The translations under genes and the position numbers were made by a program. 64,000 nucleotides of DNA from Microlunatus lacustris (GTDB taxonomy: Bacteria; Actinomycetota; Actinomycetes; Propionibacteriales; Propionibacteriaceae), in contig BAAAJN010000004.1 in NCBI GenBank assembly GCA_039527025.1, positions 124,001-188,000 of the forward strand. The letters are read 5' to 3'. Below are positions 1-8,589 of the stretch, one piece after another. Each line of letters begins with the position of its first letter. The stretch's first letter is position 1. The notes under the pieces were generated by a model that saw only the letters and a list, made by a program, of their open reading frames with translations, was not told the origin of the DNA and did not search any database.

Positions 1-576
1 GAGCGGGTGGCGGCCGTCCGAGAGGTGATCGGACCCGACCGCGGCCTGATGCTGGACGCCAACCAGCGCTGGGACCTCGACCGGGCCACCACGGCGATGG
101 CCGCCCTGGAGGCCTACCGGCCGGCCTGGATCGAGGAACCGCTGCGCGCCGACGACCTGGCCGGTCACGCCGAGCTGCGTCGCCGGATCGGCACCCCGGT
201 GGCGATGGGGGAGAACCTGCACACCGTCTACCGCTTCCGCGACGCGCTGGACCTGGGGGCCTGCGACGTCGTCCAGCCCAACGTCGTCCGGGTCGGCGGG
301 ATCACCCCGTTCCTCGCGATCGCCGCGCTGGCCGACGAGCGCGGGGTGGACCTGCACCCGCACCTGCTGCCGGAGGTCTCCGGCCAGCTGGCGCTGACCC
401 TGGCCCGGCCGTGCCTGGTCGAGGAGGTGGAGGACGCCTCGTTGACCGCGCTGGGCCTGCTGGCCGACCCGCCCCCGGTGGTGGTGCAGGACGGGGAGCT
501 GCGGGCCACCGGCACGCCAGGGCTCGGACTCGACTTCTCCGGGGCCCTGGTCGGAGTGCCGGGAGGGCGGGCATGA
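1..576 (+). CDS. Mandelate racemase/muconate lactonizing enzyme family protein (5' truncated by window)
   Basis: This is the C-terminal barrel of an enolase-superfamily enzyme; the reading frame is open to base 1, so the start lies outside. The metal ligands of the family are visible: Asp in DAN (fragment residues 19-21), Glu in IEEP (44-47) and Glu in GEN (70-72). QPNVVRVGGIT follows, then an HPH at 119-121 in the region that usually supplies a catalytic base. Such enzymes dehydrate or isomerise sugar acids; the substrate cannot be read from the fragment. The stop overlaps the next start (ATGA), so it is probably the upstream member of a sugar-acid operon with the next three genes. Confidence 0.9.
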   Translation, partial: ERVAAVREVIGPDRGLMLDANQRWDLDRATTAMAALEAYRPAWIEEPLRADDLAGHAELRRRIGTPVAMGENLHTVYRFRDALDLGACDVVQPNVVRVGGITPFLAIAALADERGVDLHPHLLPEVSGQLALTLARPCLVEEVEDASLTALGLLADPPPVVVQDGELRATGTPGLGLDFSGALVGVPGGRA

Positions 577-2567
577 GCGGCACCCCCGCCCGGCTGGTGC
601 TCGTCGGCGTCCGCGGCTTCGGCGCGGTGCACGCTGCCCGGATCGCCCGGCTGCAGGAGGAAGGCCGGGTCGAGATGGTCGCCTGCGTCGACCCGCTCGT
701 CGCCCTCGACGAGGCCTCTGCCCACGGTGCCCCGTTGCACCCCGACCTGTCGACGGCGCTGGCGGCCACCGGGCCCGTCGACGTGGTGGTGGTGGCCGCC
801 CCGCTGGGCGAGCACTTCGCGCTGGCCGAGACCGCGCTCCGCAGCGGAGCCGACGTCTACCTGGAGAAGCCGCCGGTCGCCTCCCTCGAGGACTTCGACC
901 GGCTGCTCGCCACCGAGGCCCTGACCGGCCGGGTGGTCCAGGTCGGCTTCCAGAGCCTCGGCTCGGAGGCGGTGGAGAGGTTCGTCGCCGACGACCTCGG
1001 GATCGGCCCGGTCACCCGGGTCGGCGCGGTCGGCGCCTGGTCGCGGCCGCTCGCCTACTGGCAGCGCTCGCCCTGGGCGGGCCACCGCAGTCTGGCCGGC
1101 CGACCCGTCGTCGACGGGGTGGCCACCAACCCCCTGGCCCACGCCGTCGCCACCGCCCTCGCGCTGGTCGGCGCCCGCACCGCGGACGACGTGGCCTCGG
1201 TCGACGTCGACCTCTACCGGGCGAACGCCATCGAGAGCGACGACACCTCGGTGGTCCGGATCCGCACCACCGCGGGCCGGGAGGTCACCTGCGCCCTGAC
1301 GCTGTGCGCGGCCGAGCAGCGCGAGCCGGTGCTGCACGTCGAGGCGACCGCCGGTGGGGCGGACTACCGCTACACCGTCGACGAGGTCGAGGTGCGCACC
1401 GCCGACGAGGTCCGCCACCTCACCCTCGGCCGGGAGGACCTGCTGGAGAACCTGCTCGACCACCGGGCCGGCGGCCGCCCGCTCCGCGTCCCGCTGGTCG
1501 CCACCGGGGCGTTCATGCGGGTGCTGGCCGCCGTCGCCGACGCCGACGACCCCGTCCGCATCGACCCGCGCGCGATCCGCTGGACGGGTGAGGGTGACGA
1601 GCGGCACCCCGTCGTCGAGGACGTCGAGCGCTGGCTGGAGCAGGCGGCCACCACCGGCCGGACCTTCCGCGAGCTCGGGGTGCCGTGGGCGCACGCCGGC
1701 CGTGACCGCGTGCTGGTCCGGGCCCGGGTCGGGGACCGCGAGGTGGCCGTCCACCACGACGGGGGCGGCACGCTGCCCACCTCGACCCCGCGCCCGGTGC
1801 TGCACCCCGTCCGCACGCTCGCCGGCGTGGTGCTGACCGCGCAGCACCCAGCCGACCACGACTGGCACTGCGGCGTCGGGGTGGCGATCCCCGACGTCGA
1901 CGGCAGCAATCTCTGGGGCGGCGGCACCTACCTGCCCGGCCAGGGCTACCAGCTGTTCGACGACCACGGCCGGGTCGACGGCGAGCCGCCGCTGGTGTCC
2001 GCCGACGGCTTCCGTCAGCGGCTGGCCTGGCGCGGCCGGGACGGGACCGTCCTGCTGGACGAGCAGCGGAGCGTCGGCTGGCGCTCGCTGGACGACCGCA
2101 GCTGGCACCTGCACCTCGGCACGGTGCTGCGCGCCGAGCGTGGCGCGACGCTCGGCTCGCCGGGCAGCAAGGGCCGTCCCGACGGCGGCTACGGCGGCTT
2201 CTTCTGGCGCTTCCCGACCTGCACCGACGTCGACGTGTTCACCGCCGACGCCCGGGGCGAGGACGCGGTGCAGGGGACCGTCAGCCCGTGGGTGGCCTGG
2301 TCGGCCGACTTCGCCGCCGGGCCCGGGGTGAGCGGTCCGGCGACGGTGGTGCTGGTCTCGGCGTCAGCGGTCGAGGCGGGTGACCCCTGGTTCGTCCGGG
2401 TCCGCGACTACCCGGGGCTGGGGTCGGCGTTGGCCTGGCAGCACCCGGTGGTGCTGCCGGCGGGCGGTGAGCTGGCCCGACGCTTCGACGTCGGCGTGGT
2501 CGACGGCCGGCTGAGCGCGGCCGAGGCCGCCGCGGTGGCCGACCGGCTCGTCGGGGTGCGGGCATGA
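573..2567 (+). CDS. Gfo/Idh/MocA oxidoreductase fused to a DUF6807 (PmoA-like) domain
   Basis: The 664-residue protein has two parts. Residues 1 to about 360 are a Gfo/Idh/MocA NAD(P)-dependent oxidoreductase, with a Gly-rich Rossmann start (GVRGFGAVH, residues 12-20) and the family motif EKPP at 98-101. From about 370 to the end is a DUF6807 domain, annotated PmoA-like in databases, with HPVRTLAG followed by a His-rich DHDWHCG segment. The ATG at 573 was chosen because it overlaps the previous stop and all upstream in-frame sequence is a shadow of the preceding gene. It overlaps the next gene by 4 bases, so the genes are probably translationally coupled. Either domain alone is common; the joined form suggests sequential steps on one sugar-derived substrate (inference). 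Confidence 0.88.
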   Translation: MSGTPARLVLVGVRGFGAVHAARIARLQEEGRVEMVACVDPLVALDEASAHGAPLHPDLSTALAATGPVDVVVVAAPLGEHFALAETALRSGADVYLEKPPVASLEDFDRLLATEALTGRVVQVGFQSLGSEAVERFVADDLGIGPVTRVGAVGAWSRPLAYWQRSPWAGHRSLAGRPVVDGVATNPLAHAVATALALVGARTADDVASVDVDLYRANAIESDDTSVVRIRTTAGREVTCALTLCAAEQREPVLHVEATAGGADYRYTVDEVEVRTADEVRHLTLGREDLLENLLDHRAGGRPLRVPLVATGAFMRVLAAVADADDPVRIDPRAIRWTGEGDERHPVVEDVERWLEQAATTGRTFRELGVPWAHAGRDRVLVRARVGDREVAVHHDGGGTLPTSTPRPVLHPVRTLAGVVLTAQHPADHDWHCGVGVAIPDVDGSNLWGGGTYLPGQGYQLFDDHGRVDGEPPLVSADGFRQRLAWRGRDGTVLLDEQRSVGWRSLDDRSWHLHLGTVLRAERGATLGSPGSKGRPDGGYGGFFWRFPTCTDVDVFTADARGEDAVQGTVSPWVAWSADFAAGPGVSGPATVVLVSASAVEAGDPWFVRVRDYPGLGSALAWQHPVVLPAGGELARRFDVGVVDGRLSAAEAAAVADRLVGVRA

Positions 2568-3625
2568 CCGGGACGGCCACCGCCACGGTCGCCACCTCGG
2601 CCGACCACGCGGAGAAGCGCCGCCGGCTGCTCGACGTGCTGGACGCGAGCGGTGCGGAGGCGCTCGCGCTGACTGGCACCACCACGCTGGCCTGGTACCT
2701 GGACGGCGCCCGTAGCCACGTCAGCCTGGCTGCCGACCCGGTGCTGGCGGTCCGGGTGAGCCGGGACGCCGACGAGGTGCTGGTCACCAGCAACGAGACC
2801 TCCCGACTGCTCCGGGAGGAGCTCCCCGACTGGCTGACCGTCCGCGAGCGGCCCTGGTACGCCGGCGCCCCCGACCTCGACGCGTTGCCCGAGAGGGCCG
2901 TCGCCGACGCGCTGCTGCGGGCCAGGTCGCCGCTGCTGCCGGTCGAGACCGCTCGCTTCGCGGGACTCGGCGCCGACGCCGCGTCCGCACTCACCGACGT
3001 GATGGGCGCCGCCGAGCCGTCCTGGACCGAGCGCCGGCTGGCCGCCGAGGTCGCCCGGGCCGTGGTGGACCGCGGGGCGGACCCGCTGGTGGTGCTGGTC
3101 GGCGGCGAGGCCCGGGCCGACCTGCCGCACCCGCTGCCCACCGACGGGCCGCTGGGCCGGCGGGTGCTCGTGGTGCTCTGCGCGCGCCGGCACGGGCTCG
3201 TCGTCAACCTCAGCCGGGCGCTCGCCTTCGGCGCCCTCGACGCTGCCGAGCGGGACGTGCAGGACCGGGTGCTCGCCGTCGAGCGGGCCGCGTTCGACGC
3301 CCTGGTCCCCGGCGTGCCGCTGTCGGCCGTGCTCGAGGTGATCGGGGAGGCCTACCGGGCGCACGGCTTCGGCGCCGACCACTGGCGGGGCCACCACCAG
3401 GGCGGGGTGGCCGGCTACGCGGGCCGGGACCCGCGCGCGACCCCGGACTGCGACGTCCGGGTCGCCGCCGGCCAGGCCTTCGCCTGGAACCCCTGGGCGC
3501 CCGGCGGCAAGGTGGAGGACACCGTGCTGCTGACCGACGGCGGTCTCGACGTGCTCAGCGCCGACCCCCGCTGGCCCGTGACGCCGGTGGGCGGGCTGGC
3601 CCGGCCCGTCGCCTGGGAACGCTGA
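2564..3625 (+). CDS. M24 (creatinase/aminopeptidase P fold) family protein lacking most metal ligands
   Basis: The 353-residue protein has the two-part layout of M24 proteins: an N-terminal creatinase-like domain and a pita-bread C-terminal domain from about residue 150. In metal-dependent members the C-terminal domain carries five ligands (D, D, H, E, E). Here the first Asp falls in VLCARRHG, the second in VNLSRAL (Asn) and the first Glu in FAWNPWAPG (Asn). Only the His of GHHQGG (about 275) and the final Glu of KVEDT (about 316) remain. It is therefore unlikely to be an Xaa-Pro peptidase; a metal-free creatinase-like hydrolase is more plausible. Its operon position suggests action on an amide or sugar-acid derivative (inference). 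ATGA overlap with the previous gene sets the start. Confidence 0.8.
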   Translation: MTGTATATVATSADHAEKRRRLLDVLDASGAEALALTGTTTLAWYLDGARSHVSLAADPVLAVRVSRDADEVLVTSNETSRLLREELPDWLTVRERPWYAGAPDLDALPERAVADALLRARSPLLPVETARFAGLGADAASALTDVMGAAEPSWTERRLAAEVARAVVDRGADPLVVLVGGEARADLPHPLPTDGPLGRRVLVVLCARRHGLVVNLSRALAFGALDAAERDVQDRVLAVERAAFDALVPGVPLSAVLEVIGEAYRAHGFGADHWRGHHQGGVAGYAGRDPRATPDCDVRVAAGQAFAWNPWAPGGKVEDTVLLTDGGLDVLSADPRWPVTPVGGLARPVAWER

Positions 3626-3683
3626 GCCCTCGCCACCACGCCCGACCCATCACGCTGCACGCAGCCGGAAGGAACGACACCCC

Positions 3684-4574
3684 ATGAGCACCATCGCCTT
3701 CATCGGGCTCGGCATCATGGGCGGCCCGATGGCCGCCCACCTGGTGCGGGCCGGCCACACCGTGCTCGGCGTCAACCGCAGCCCTGCCGCCGTCCGACGG
3801 CTGGTCGAGGCCGGTGGCCGGTCCGGCGGCAGCGTCGCCGAGGCCGTCCGCGACGCCGACGTGGTGATCACCATGGTCCCGGACTCCCCGGACGTCGAGG
3901 CGGTGGCGCTGGGCGAGGAGGGGGTCTACGCGCACGCCCGACCCGGCACGCTGCACGTCGACATGTCCTCCATCCGGCCCGACGTGGCCGTCGCCCTCGC
4001 GCGGGCGGGCGCGGAGGCCGGCGTCGCGGTGCTCGACGCCCCGGTCAGCGGCGGGCAGGCCGGGGCGCAGGAGGCGAAGCTCTCGATCATGGTGGGCGGC
4101 GATCCGGACGCCTTCGACGCGGCCCGGCCGCTGCTGGAGGTGATGGGCAGCACGGTCGTGCACGTCGGCCCGGCCGGCTCGGGCCAGACGGTCAAGGCCG
4201 CGAACCAGCTCGTCGTCGGCGGCGCCTACCAGCTGCTCGCCGAGGCGATCGTCTTCCTGCGCGCTCACGGAGTCGACGACGAGGCCGCGCTGCGGGTGCT
4301 GGCCGGTGGACTGGCCGGCAGCACCGTGCTGGACCGCAAGGGCGCCAGCATGCTGGCCGGCCGGTTCGAACCAGGCTTCCGCGTGGACCTGCACCACAAG
4401 GACATGGGGATCGTCACCGCCGCCGCCCGCGAGCAGGGGGTCGCGCTGCCGCTCGGTGCGCTGACCGCGCAGCTGATCGGGGCGCTGCGGGCGCAGGGCG
4501 ACGGCGGGCTGGACCACTCCGCCCTGCTGCGCGGGGTCGAGAGGCTGTCCGGACGCCCGGTCAGCGGGGACTGA
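3684..4574 (+). CDS. garR: 2-hydroxy-3-oxopropionate reductase-like beta-hydroxyacid dehydrogenase
   Basis: The 296-residue protein matches the usual length of the HIBADH/GarR family. It opens with the NAD(P)-binding motif GLGIMGGPM (residues 8-16), continues with the substrate-binding motif DAPVSGGQAGA, and has GSGQTVKAANQ with the catalytic Lys near residue 170. Such enzymes reduce tartronate semialdehyde to glycerate or oxidise related beta-hydroxyacids in the cytosol. AAGGA, 10 bases before the ATG, is the ribosome binding site. It lies 58 bases after the M24-like gene on the same strand and probably completes the sugar-acid pathway. The exact substrate (tartronate semialdehyde or 3-hydroxyisobutyrate) is not certain. 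Confidence 0.88.
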   Translation: MSTIAFIGLGIMGGPMAAHLVRAGHTVLGVNRSPAAVRRLVEAGGRSGGSVAEAVRDADVVITMVPDSPDVEAVALGEEGVYAHARPGTLHVDMSSIRPDVAVALARAGAEAGVAVLDAPVSGGQAGAQEAKLSIMVGGDPDAFDAARPLLEVMGSTVVHVGPAGSGQTVKAANQLVVGGAYQLLAEAIVFLRAHGVDDEAALRVLAGGLAGSTVLDRKGASMLAGRFEPGFRVDLHHKDMGIVTAAAREQGVALPLGALTAQLIGALRAQGDGGLDHSALLRGVERLSGRPVSGD

Positions 4575-4603
4575 CCGCTCCGTGGCCTGAGCCGACCCCG
4601 TGG

Positions 4604-4675
4604 CCTGAGCCTGTCGAAGGCCCGTCGACGAGCTCAGGGCGCGGGATGACCCCCGTGGCCTGAGCCTGTCGAAGG
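4604..4675. repeat. Cluster of dispersed palindromic repeats
   Basis: Three copies of the CCTGAGC..GTCGAAGG family occur here: forward at 4604-4620 and 4659-4675, and an inverted one (GTCGACGAGCTCAGG) near 4624-4638. They fill the gap between the convergent garR and GH51 genes. Neighbouring inverted copies can form a hairpin and may act as a bidirectional terminator. The same family recurs at 9135, 17956, 25945 and 62157. Confidence 0.8.
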
Positions 4676-4689
4676 CCCTGTCTGCAGCG

Positions 4690-6228
4690 TCAGGGGGCGG
4701 TGGTCACCGCCACCTCCACGACCGCCCAGGACAGCGCGGGCAGCCGGACCGCCAGGCCGCCGTCCTCGATCCGGACCCCGTCCCAGTCGACGAGGCCGAC
4801 CGGGGAGGCCGTGGCGGTGTTGGCGCTGAACCGGTCGCCGCCCTCCGGTGCGGCCAGCACCCGCGACGACACGACCTCGCCGGGTGTCAGCCCGTGCAGC
4901 GCCACGGTGACGTCGGCGGACTCCTCCAGGCTCCGGTTGGCCAGGAACAGGGCCAGCCGGCCGCTGCCGGCGTCCCAGGTCCCGGTGGCGTCGACGAGGT
5001 CGGCCTCGCCGTAGCGAGCGCTCGGGTACCGGTCGGAGGTGACCGCCAGCCGCAGGATCTCCCCACGGGCGGCGGCCGCCATCGCCGCGAAGGGGAAGAA
5101 GATGGTCTGCCGCCAGGCCGGACCGCCCTCGACGGTGCGGATCATGCCCAGCAGGTTCACCAGCTGGGCCTGGTTGGCGATCTTGACCCGGTCGCCGTGC
5201 CGCAGCAGCGAGTTCAGCAGGGTCCCCACGACCACCGCCTCGGTGACGTCGTAGTCGCCTTCGCCGATCGGCGGGTGCTCGTCCCAGCTGCGCGTGATCT
5301 CGGCCTCGGAGATCACCGGATCGGCCGGATCGTGCCGGTAGGTCACGTTCCACTCGTCGAAGGACAGGTACATCGTCTTGGTGTGCCGGTCCCGGGCCCG
5401 GACGAAGTCCGCGGTGGCCACGACCGCCTCGATGAAGCGGTCCATGTCCACCGCGCTGGCCAGGAAGCTGTGCACGTCCCCGTCGGAGTCGCTGTAGTAC
5501 ACGTGCAGCGAGATGTAGTCGACCAGGTCGTAGGTGTGGGTGAGCACCGTCTGCTCCCAGGCGCCGAACGTCGGCATGGACAGGTTGGAGCTGCCGCAGG
5601 CCACCAGCTCGAGGTCGTCGTCGAGCATCCGCATCGCCCGTGCCGCCTCCGCCGCCAGTCGGCCGTACTCGTCGGCGGTCTTGAAGCCGATCTGCCAGGG
5701 GCCGTCCATCTCGTTGCCGAGGCACCACAGCATGATGCCGAAGGGTTCCTCGGCCCCGTTCCGGCGACGCAGGTCGGACAGCGCGGTACCGCCGGGGTGG
5801 TTGGCGTACTCCAGCAGCGCGCGGGCCTCCGCGACCCCGCGCGTGCCCAGGTTGACCGCCTCCATGATCTCGACGTCGGCCTGCCGCGCCCAGTCGAGGA
5901 ACTCGTGCAGGCCGAACGCGTTCGTCTCGAGCGTGTGCCAGGCGCCGTCGAGGCGTCGCGGACGCTGGTCGACGGGCCCGACGCCGTCCTCCCAGTCGTA
6001 GCCGGAGACGAAGTTGCCGCCGGGGTAGCGGACGACGCTGACGCCCAGCTCCCGGGTGAGCTCCAGGACGTCGCGGCGCAGCCCGTCGGCGCCGGCCTCC
6101 GGGTGGCCGGGTTCGTAGATGCCGGTGTAGACGCAGCGGCCTATGTGCTCGACGAAGGAGCCGAAGAGCCGGCGCGGTACCGGCCCCAGGGTGAAGTCGC
6201 GGTCGACGGTGACGCGTGCCTGGACCAA
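4690..6228 (-). CDS. abfA: Alpha-L-arabinofuranosidase, glycoside hydrolase family 51
   Basis: The 512-residue protein has the usual length for GH51 retaining arabinofuranosidases. These release arabinofuranosyl residues from arabinan- or arabinoxylan-derived oligosaccharides. The N-terminal FGSFVEHIGRCVYTGIYEP and RYPGGNFVSGYDWEDGVG segments are family hallmarks. The acid/base Glu is in GNEMDG (about 173) and the nucleophile Glu in SFDEWN (about 290); a C-terminal beta-sandwich follows the barrel. No signal peptide is visible, so it is probably cytoplasmic. The start is TTG, preceded by GGAAGG; no better in-frame ATG exists near the conserved N-terminus. Confidence 0.93.
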   Translation of the reverse strand: MVQARVTVDRDFTLGPVPRRLFGSFVEHIGRCVYTGIYEPGHPEAGADGLRRDVLELTRELGVSVVRYPGGNFVSGYDWEDGVGPVDQRPRRLDGAWHTLETNAFGLHEFLDWARQADVEIMEAVNLGTRGVAEARALLEYANHPGGTALSDLRRRNGAEEPFGIMLWCLGNEMDGPWQIGFKTADEYGRLAAEAARAMRMLDDDLELVACGSSNLSMPTFGAWEQTVLTHTYDLVDYISLHVYYSDSDGDVHSFLASAVDMDRFIEAVVATADFVRARDRHTKTMYLSFDEWNVTYRHDPADPVISEAEITRSWDEHPPIGEGDYDVTEAVVVGTLLNSLLRHGDRVKIANQAQLVNLLGMIRTVEGGPAWRQTIFFPFAAMAAAARGEILRLAVTSDRYPSARYGEADLVDATGTWDAGSGRLALFLANRSLEESADVTVALHGLTPGEVVSSRVLAAPEGGDRFSANTATASPVGLVDWDGVRIEDGGLAVRLPALSWAVVEVAVTTAP

Positions 6229-6287
6229 CGCTGGTCCTTCCTGTGGGGGCCGGGCTCCCGACGCTAGTGCCTCGCGCCCCGGTGCCC

Positions 6288-6400
6288 CTGCCGCGCCCCT
6301 TCGTCCCTGCCGCGCCCCTTCGTGACTGCCGCGCCCCGCAGACCGGGCGCGGGAGTGCGAACCAGGCGCAGGAGTGCGGACAGGGCGCGGGAGGCGCGCC
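6288..6400. repeat. Two sets of 19-bp-spaced short repeats upstream of thrS
   Basis: CTGCCGCGCCCCTTCGT occurs at 6288-6304 and 6307-6323, with a truncated third copy starting at 6326. It is followed by three copies of a GGGCGCGGGAGTGCG-like unit (about 6345-6400), also at a 19-base period. The stretch lies in the 253-base gap between the divergent GH51 and thrS genes. Its function is unknown; it could bind a regulator or be a simple tandem duplication. Confidence 0.6.
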
Positions 6401-6433
6401 GATATGGCGTCGAGCAGCCCGGTCGCTGCGGTC

Positions 6434-6439
6434 TAGGGT
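6434..6439 (+). promoter_or_regulatory. -10 element for thrS
   Basis: TAGGGT lies 42 bases before the thrS start codon, giving a leader of about 35 bases that contains GAGAGAGGT as a ribosome binding site. No T-box-like structure is visible. Confidence 0.5.
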
Positions 6440-6481
6440 GAAGCCGGGCCGTCTGGCCCGCCATCCCTGCGAGAGAGGTCA

Positions 6482-8497
6482 GTGCGCAACGTGTCGAGCC
6501 TGTCGATCACCCTGGTCCGCGACGACGCCCGTGAGCAGCGTGACGTCGAGACCACGACGACCGGCCTCGACCTGTTCGGCACCGACCGCACCGTCGTCGC
6601 CGTCCGGGTCGGCGGCGAGCTGCGGGACCTCGACCGGCCCTTCGCCGACGGCGACGTGGTCGAGCCGGTGCTCATCGACAGCCCCGACGGGCTGGCCATC
6701 CTGCGGCACTCGGCCGCGCACGTCGCAGCCCAGGCCGTGCAGGCCCGGCACGCCGACGCCAAGCTGGGCATCGGCCCGCCCATCGTCGACGGCTTCTACT
6801 ACGACTTCGACGTCGCCGAGCCCTTCACCCCGGACGACCTCCGCGAGCTCGAGAAGGCGATGCAGCGCATCGTCAAGGAGCGGCAGCGCTTCCGTCGCCG
6901 CGAGGTCAGCGACGAGGAGGCCCGGGCCGAGCTGGCCGACGAGCCGTACAAGCTCGAGCTGATCGCCGACAAGGGCTCGGCCACGCCCGAGGCCACGGGT
7001 CCCTACGGGCTGGAGGGCGGCGGTGACGCGGCCAGCGTCGAGGTGGGCGCGGGCCAGCTGACGATCTACGACAACCTGAAGCGCGACGACTCGGTCGCCT
7101 GGCGCGACCTCTGCCGCGGCCCGCACGTACCGCACACCGGCTACATCCCGGCCTTCGCGCTGACCCGCAACTCCGCCGCCTACTGGCGCGGCGACCAGGC
7201 CAACGCGCAGCTGCAGCGGTTGTACGGCACGGCCTGGCCGAGCCGGGAGGCGCTCAAGGCCTACCAGACCCGGCTGGAGGAGGCCGCCAAGCGTGACCAC
7301 CGCAAGCTGGGCGTCGAGCTGGACCTGTTCTCCTTCCCCGACGAGCTGGGTTCCGGGCTGCCGGTGTTCCACCCCCGCGGCGGGGTGCTCAAGCGGGAGA
7401 TGGAGGACTACGTCCGCCGCCGGCACATCGAGGAGGGCTTCTCCTACGTCGGCACGCCGCACATCTCCAAGGAGGGGCTCTTCCACACCTCGGGGCACCT
7501 GCCGTACTACGCCGACGGCATGTTCCCGCCCATGGACGTCGAGGGCGGGAACTACCACCTCAAGGCCATGAACTGCCCGATGCACAACCTGATCTTCCGC
7601 TCCCGCGGACGGTCCTACCGGGAGCTGCCGCTGCGGCTGTTCGAGTTCGGCAGCGTCTACCGCTACGAGAAGTCCGGGGTCGTGCACGGCCTGACCCGCG
7701 TCCGCGGCATGACGCAGGACGACTCGCACTCCTACGTGACGCCGGAGCAGGCGCCGGGGGAGATCGAGCACCTGCTGAACTTCGTCACCGGGCTGCTGCG
7801 CGACTTCGGGCTGACCGACTACTACCTCGAGCTGTCCACCCGCGACGACTCCGACAAGTTCATCGGCTCCGACCAGGAGTGGGCGGTCGCGACGCAGGTG
7901 CTGCAGGACGTCGCCACCCGCTCGGGCATCGAGCTGGTGCCCGACCCGGGTGGTGCCGCCTACTACGGCCCGAAGATCTCGGTCCAGATCCGCGACGCCA
8001 TCGGCCGCAGCTGGCAGATGTCGACCATCCAGTACGACTTCAACCAGCCCGCGCGGTTCGGGCTGGAGTACCAGGCCGCCGACGGCACCCGGCAGCAGCC
8101 GGTGATGATCCACTCCGCGAAGTTCGGCTCCATCGAGCGCTTCATCGGCGTGCTGGTCGAGCACTACGCCGGGGCCTTCCCGCCCTGGCTGGCGCCCGTC
8201 CAGGTGGTGGGCATCCCGGTCGCGGACGAGTTCGGGGACTACCTCGAGGAGGTCTTCGCGGGTCTGCGGGCGGCCGGCGTGCGGGCCGAGGTCGACCACT
8301 CCGACGACCGGATGCAGAAGAAGATCCGCAACGCCCAGAAGGCCAAGGTGCCCTACCAGCTGATCGCGGGTGGCGACGACCGGGACGCCGGCGCGGTGTC
8401 CTTCCGCTACCGCGACGGGACGCAGAAGAACGGCGTGCCCGTGGCCGACGCCGTGGCCGAGATCACCGGTGCGATCGCCCGCCGCACGCAGGTCTGA
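6482..8497 (+). CDS. thrS: Threonine--tRNA ligase
   Basis: The 671-residue class II aminoacyl-tRNA synthetase has all domains in order. An N-terminal TGS domain covers about residues 1-70. The editing/SAD region begins at RHSAAH, and the catalytic core includes KAMNCPMHN (about 362) and the motif 2 region FEFGSVYRYEKSG. The C-terminal anticodon-binding domain starts near WLAPVQVVGIPV. It charges tRNA-Thr and edits mischarged Ser. The GTG start is supported by GAGAGAGGT just upstream. It is followed by the HIT, pgsA, patA and pimA genes, the same order as Rv2614c-Rv2610c in M. tuberculosis. Confidence 0.97.
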   Translation: MRNVSSLSITLVRDDAREQRDVETTTTGLDLFGTDRTVVAVRVGGELRDLDRPFADGDVVEPVLIDSPDGLAILRHSAAHVAAQAVQARHADAKLGIGPPIVDGFYYDFDVAEPFTPDDLRELEKAMQRIVKERQRFRRREVSDEEARAELADEPYKLELIADKGSATPEATGPYGLEGGGDAASVEVGAGQLTIYDNLKRDDSVAWRDLCRGPHVPHTGYIPAFALTRNSAAYWRGDQANAQLQRLYGTAWPSREALKAYQTRLEEAAKRDHRKLGVELDLFSFPDELGSGLPVFHPRGGVLKREMEDYVRRRHIEEGFSYVGTPHISKEGLFHTSGHLPYYADGMFPPMDVEGGNYHLKAMNCPMHNLIFRSRGRSYRELPLRLFEFGSVYRYEKSGVVHGLTRVRGMTQDDSHSYVTPEQAPGEIEHLLNFVTGLLRDFGLTDYYLELSTRDDSDKFIGSDQEWAVATQVLQDVATRSGIELVPDPGGAAYYGPKISVQIRDAIGRSWQMSTIQYDFNQPARFGLEYQAADGTRQQPVMIHSAKFGSIERFIGVLVEHYAGAFPPWLAPVQVVGIPVADEFGDYLEEVFAGLRAAGVRAEVDHSDDRMQKKIRNAQKAKVPYQLIAGGDDRDAGAVSFRYRDGTQKNGVPVADAVAEITGAIARRTQV

Positions 8498-8589
8498 GTC
8501 GCGCCAGCTCTCGTCACGGTGCGGTCGAGCGGCGCGGACCGCTTAGGGTCGTCCTCGTGCGTGGTCGTGATCTCGAGGAGGGTGGCAGG

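Noticed and set aside
228..2114. A 628-codon minus-strand frame opposite the Gfo/Idh-DUF6807 gene
   Set aside because: Antisense shadow; the plus-strand product has clear family motifs and coupled start and stop codons.
6229..6481. T-box or other riboswitch upstream of thrS
   Set aside because: No T-box sequence or specifier stem is visible; only short repeats, a -10 and a ribosome binding site are seen.
8557..8589. Leaderless GTG 8557 as the HIT gene start
   Set aside because: The 11 codons are rich in T at third positions, unlike the gene, and a strong AGGAGGG precedes GTG 8590.
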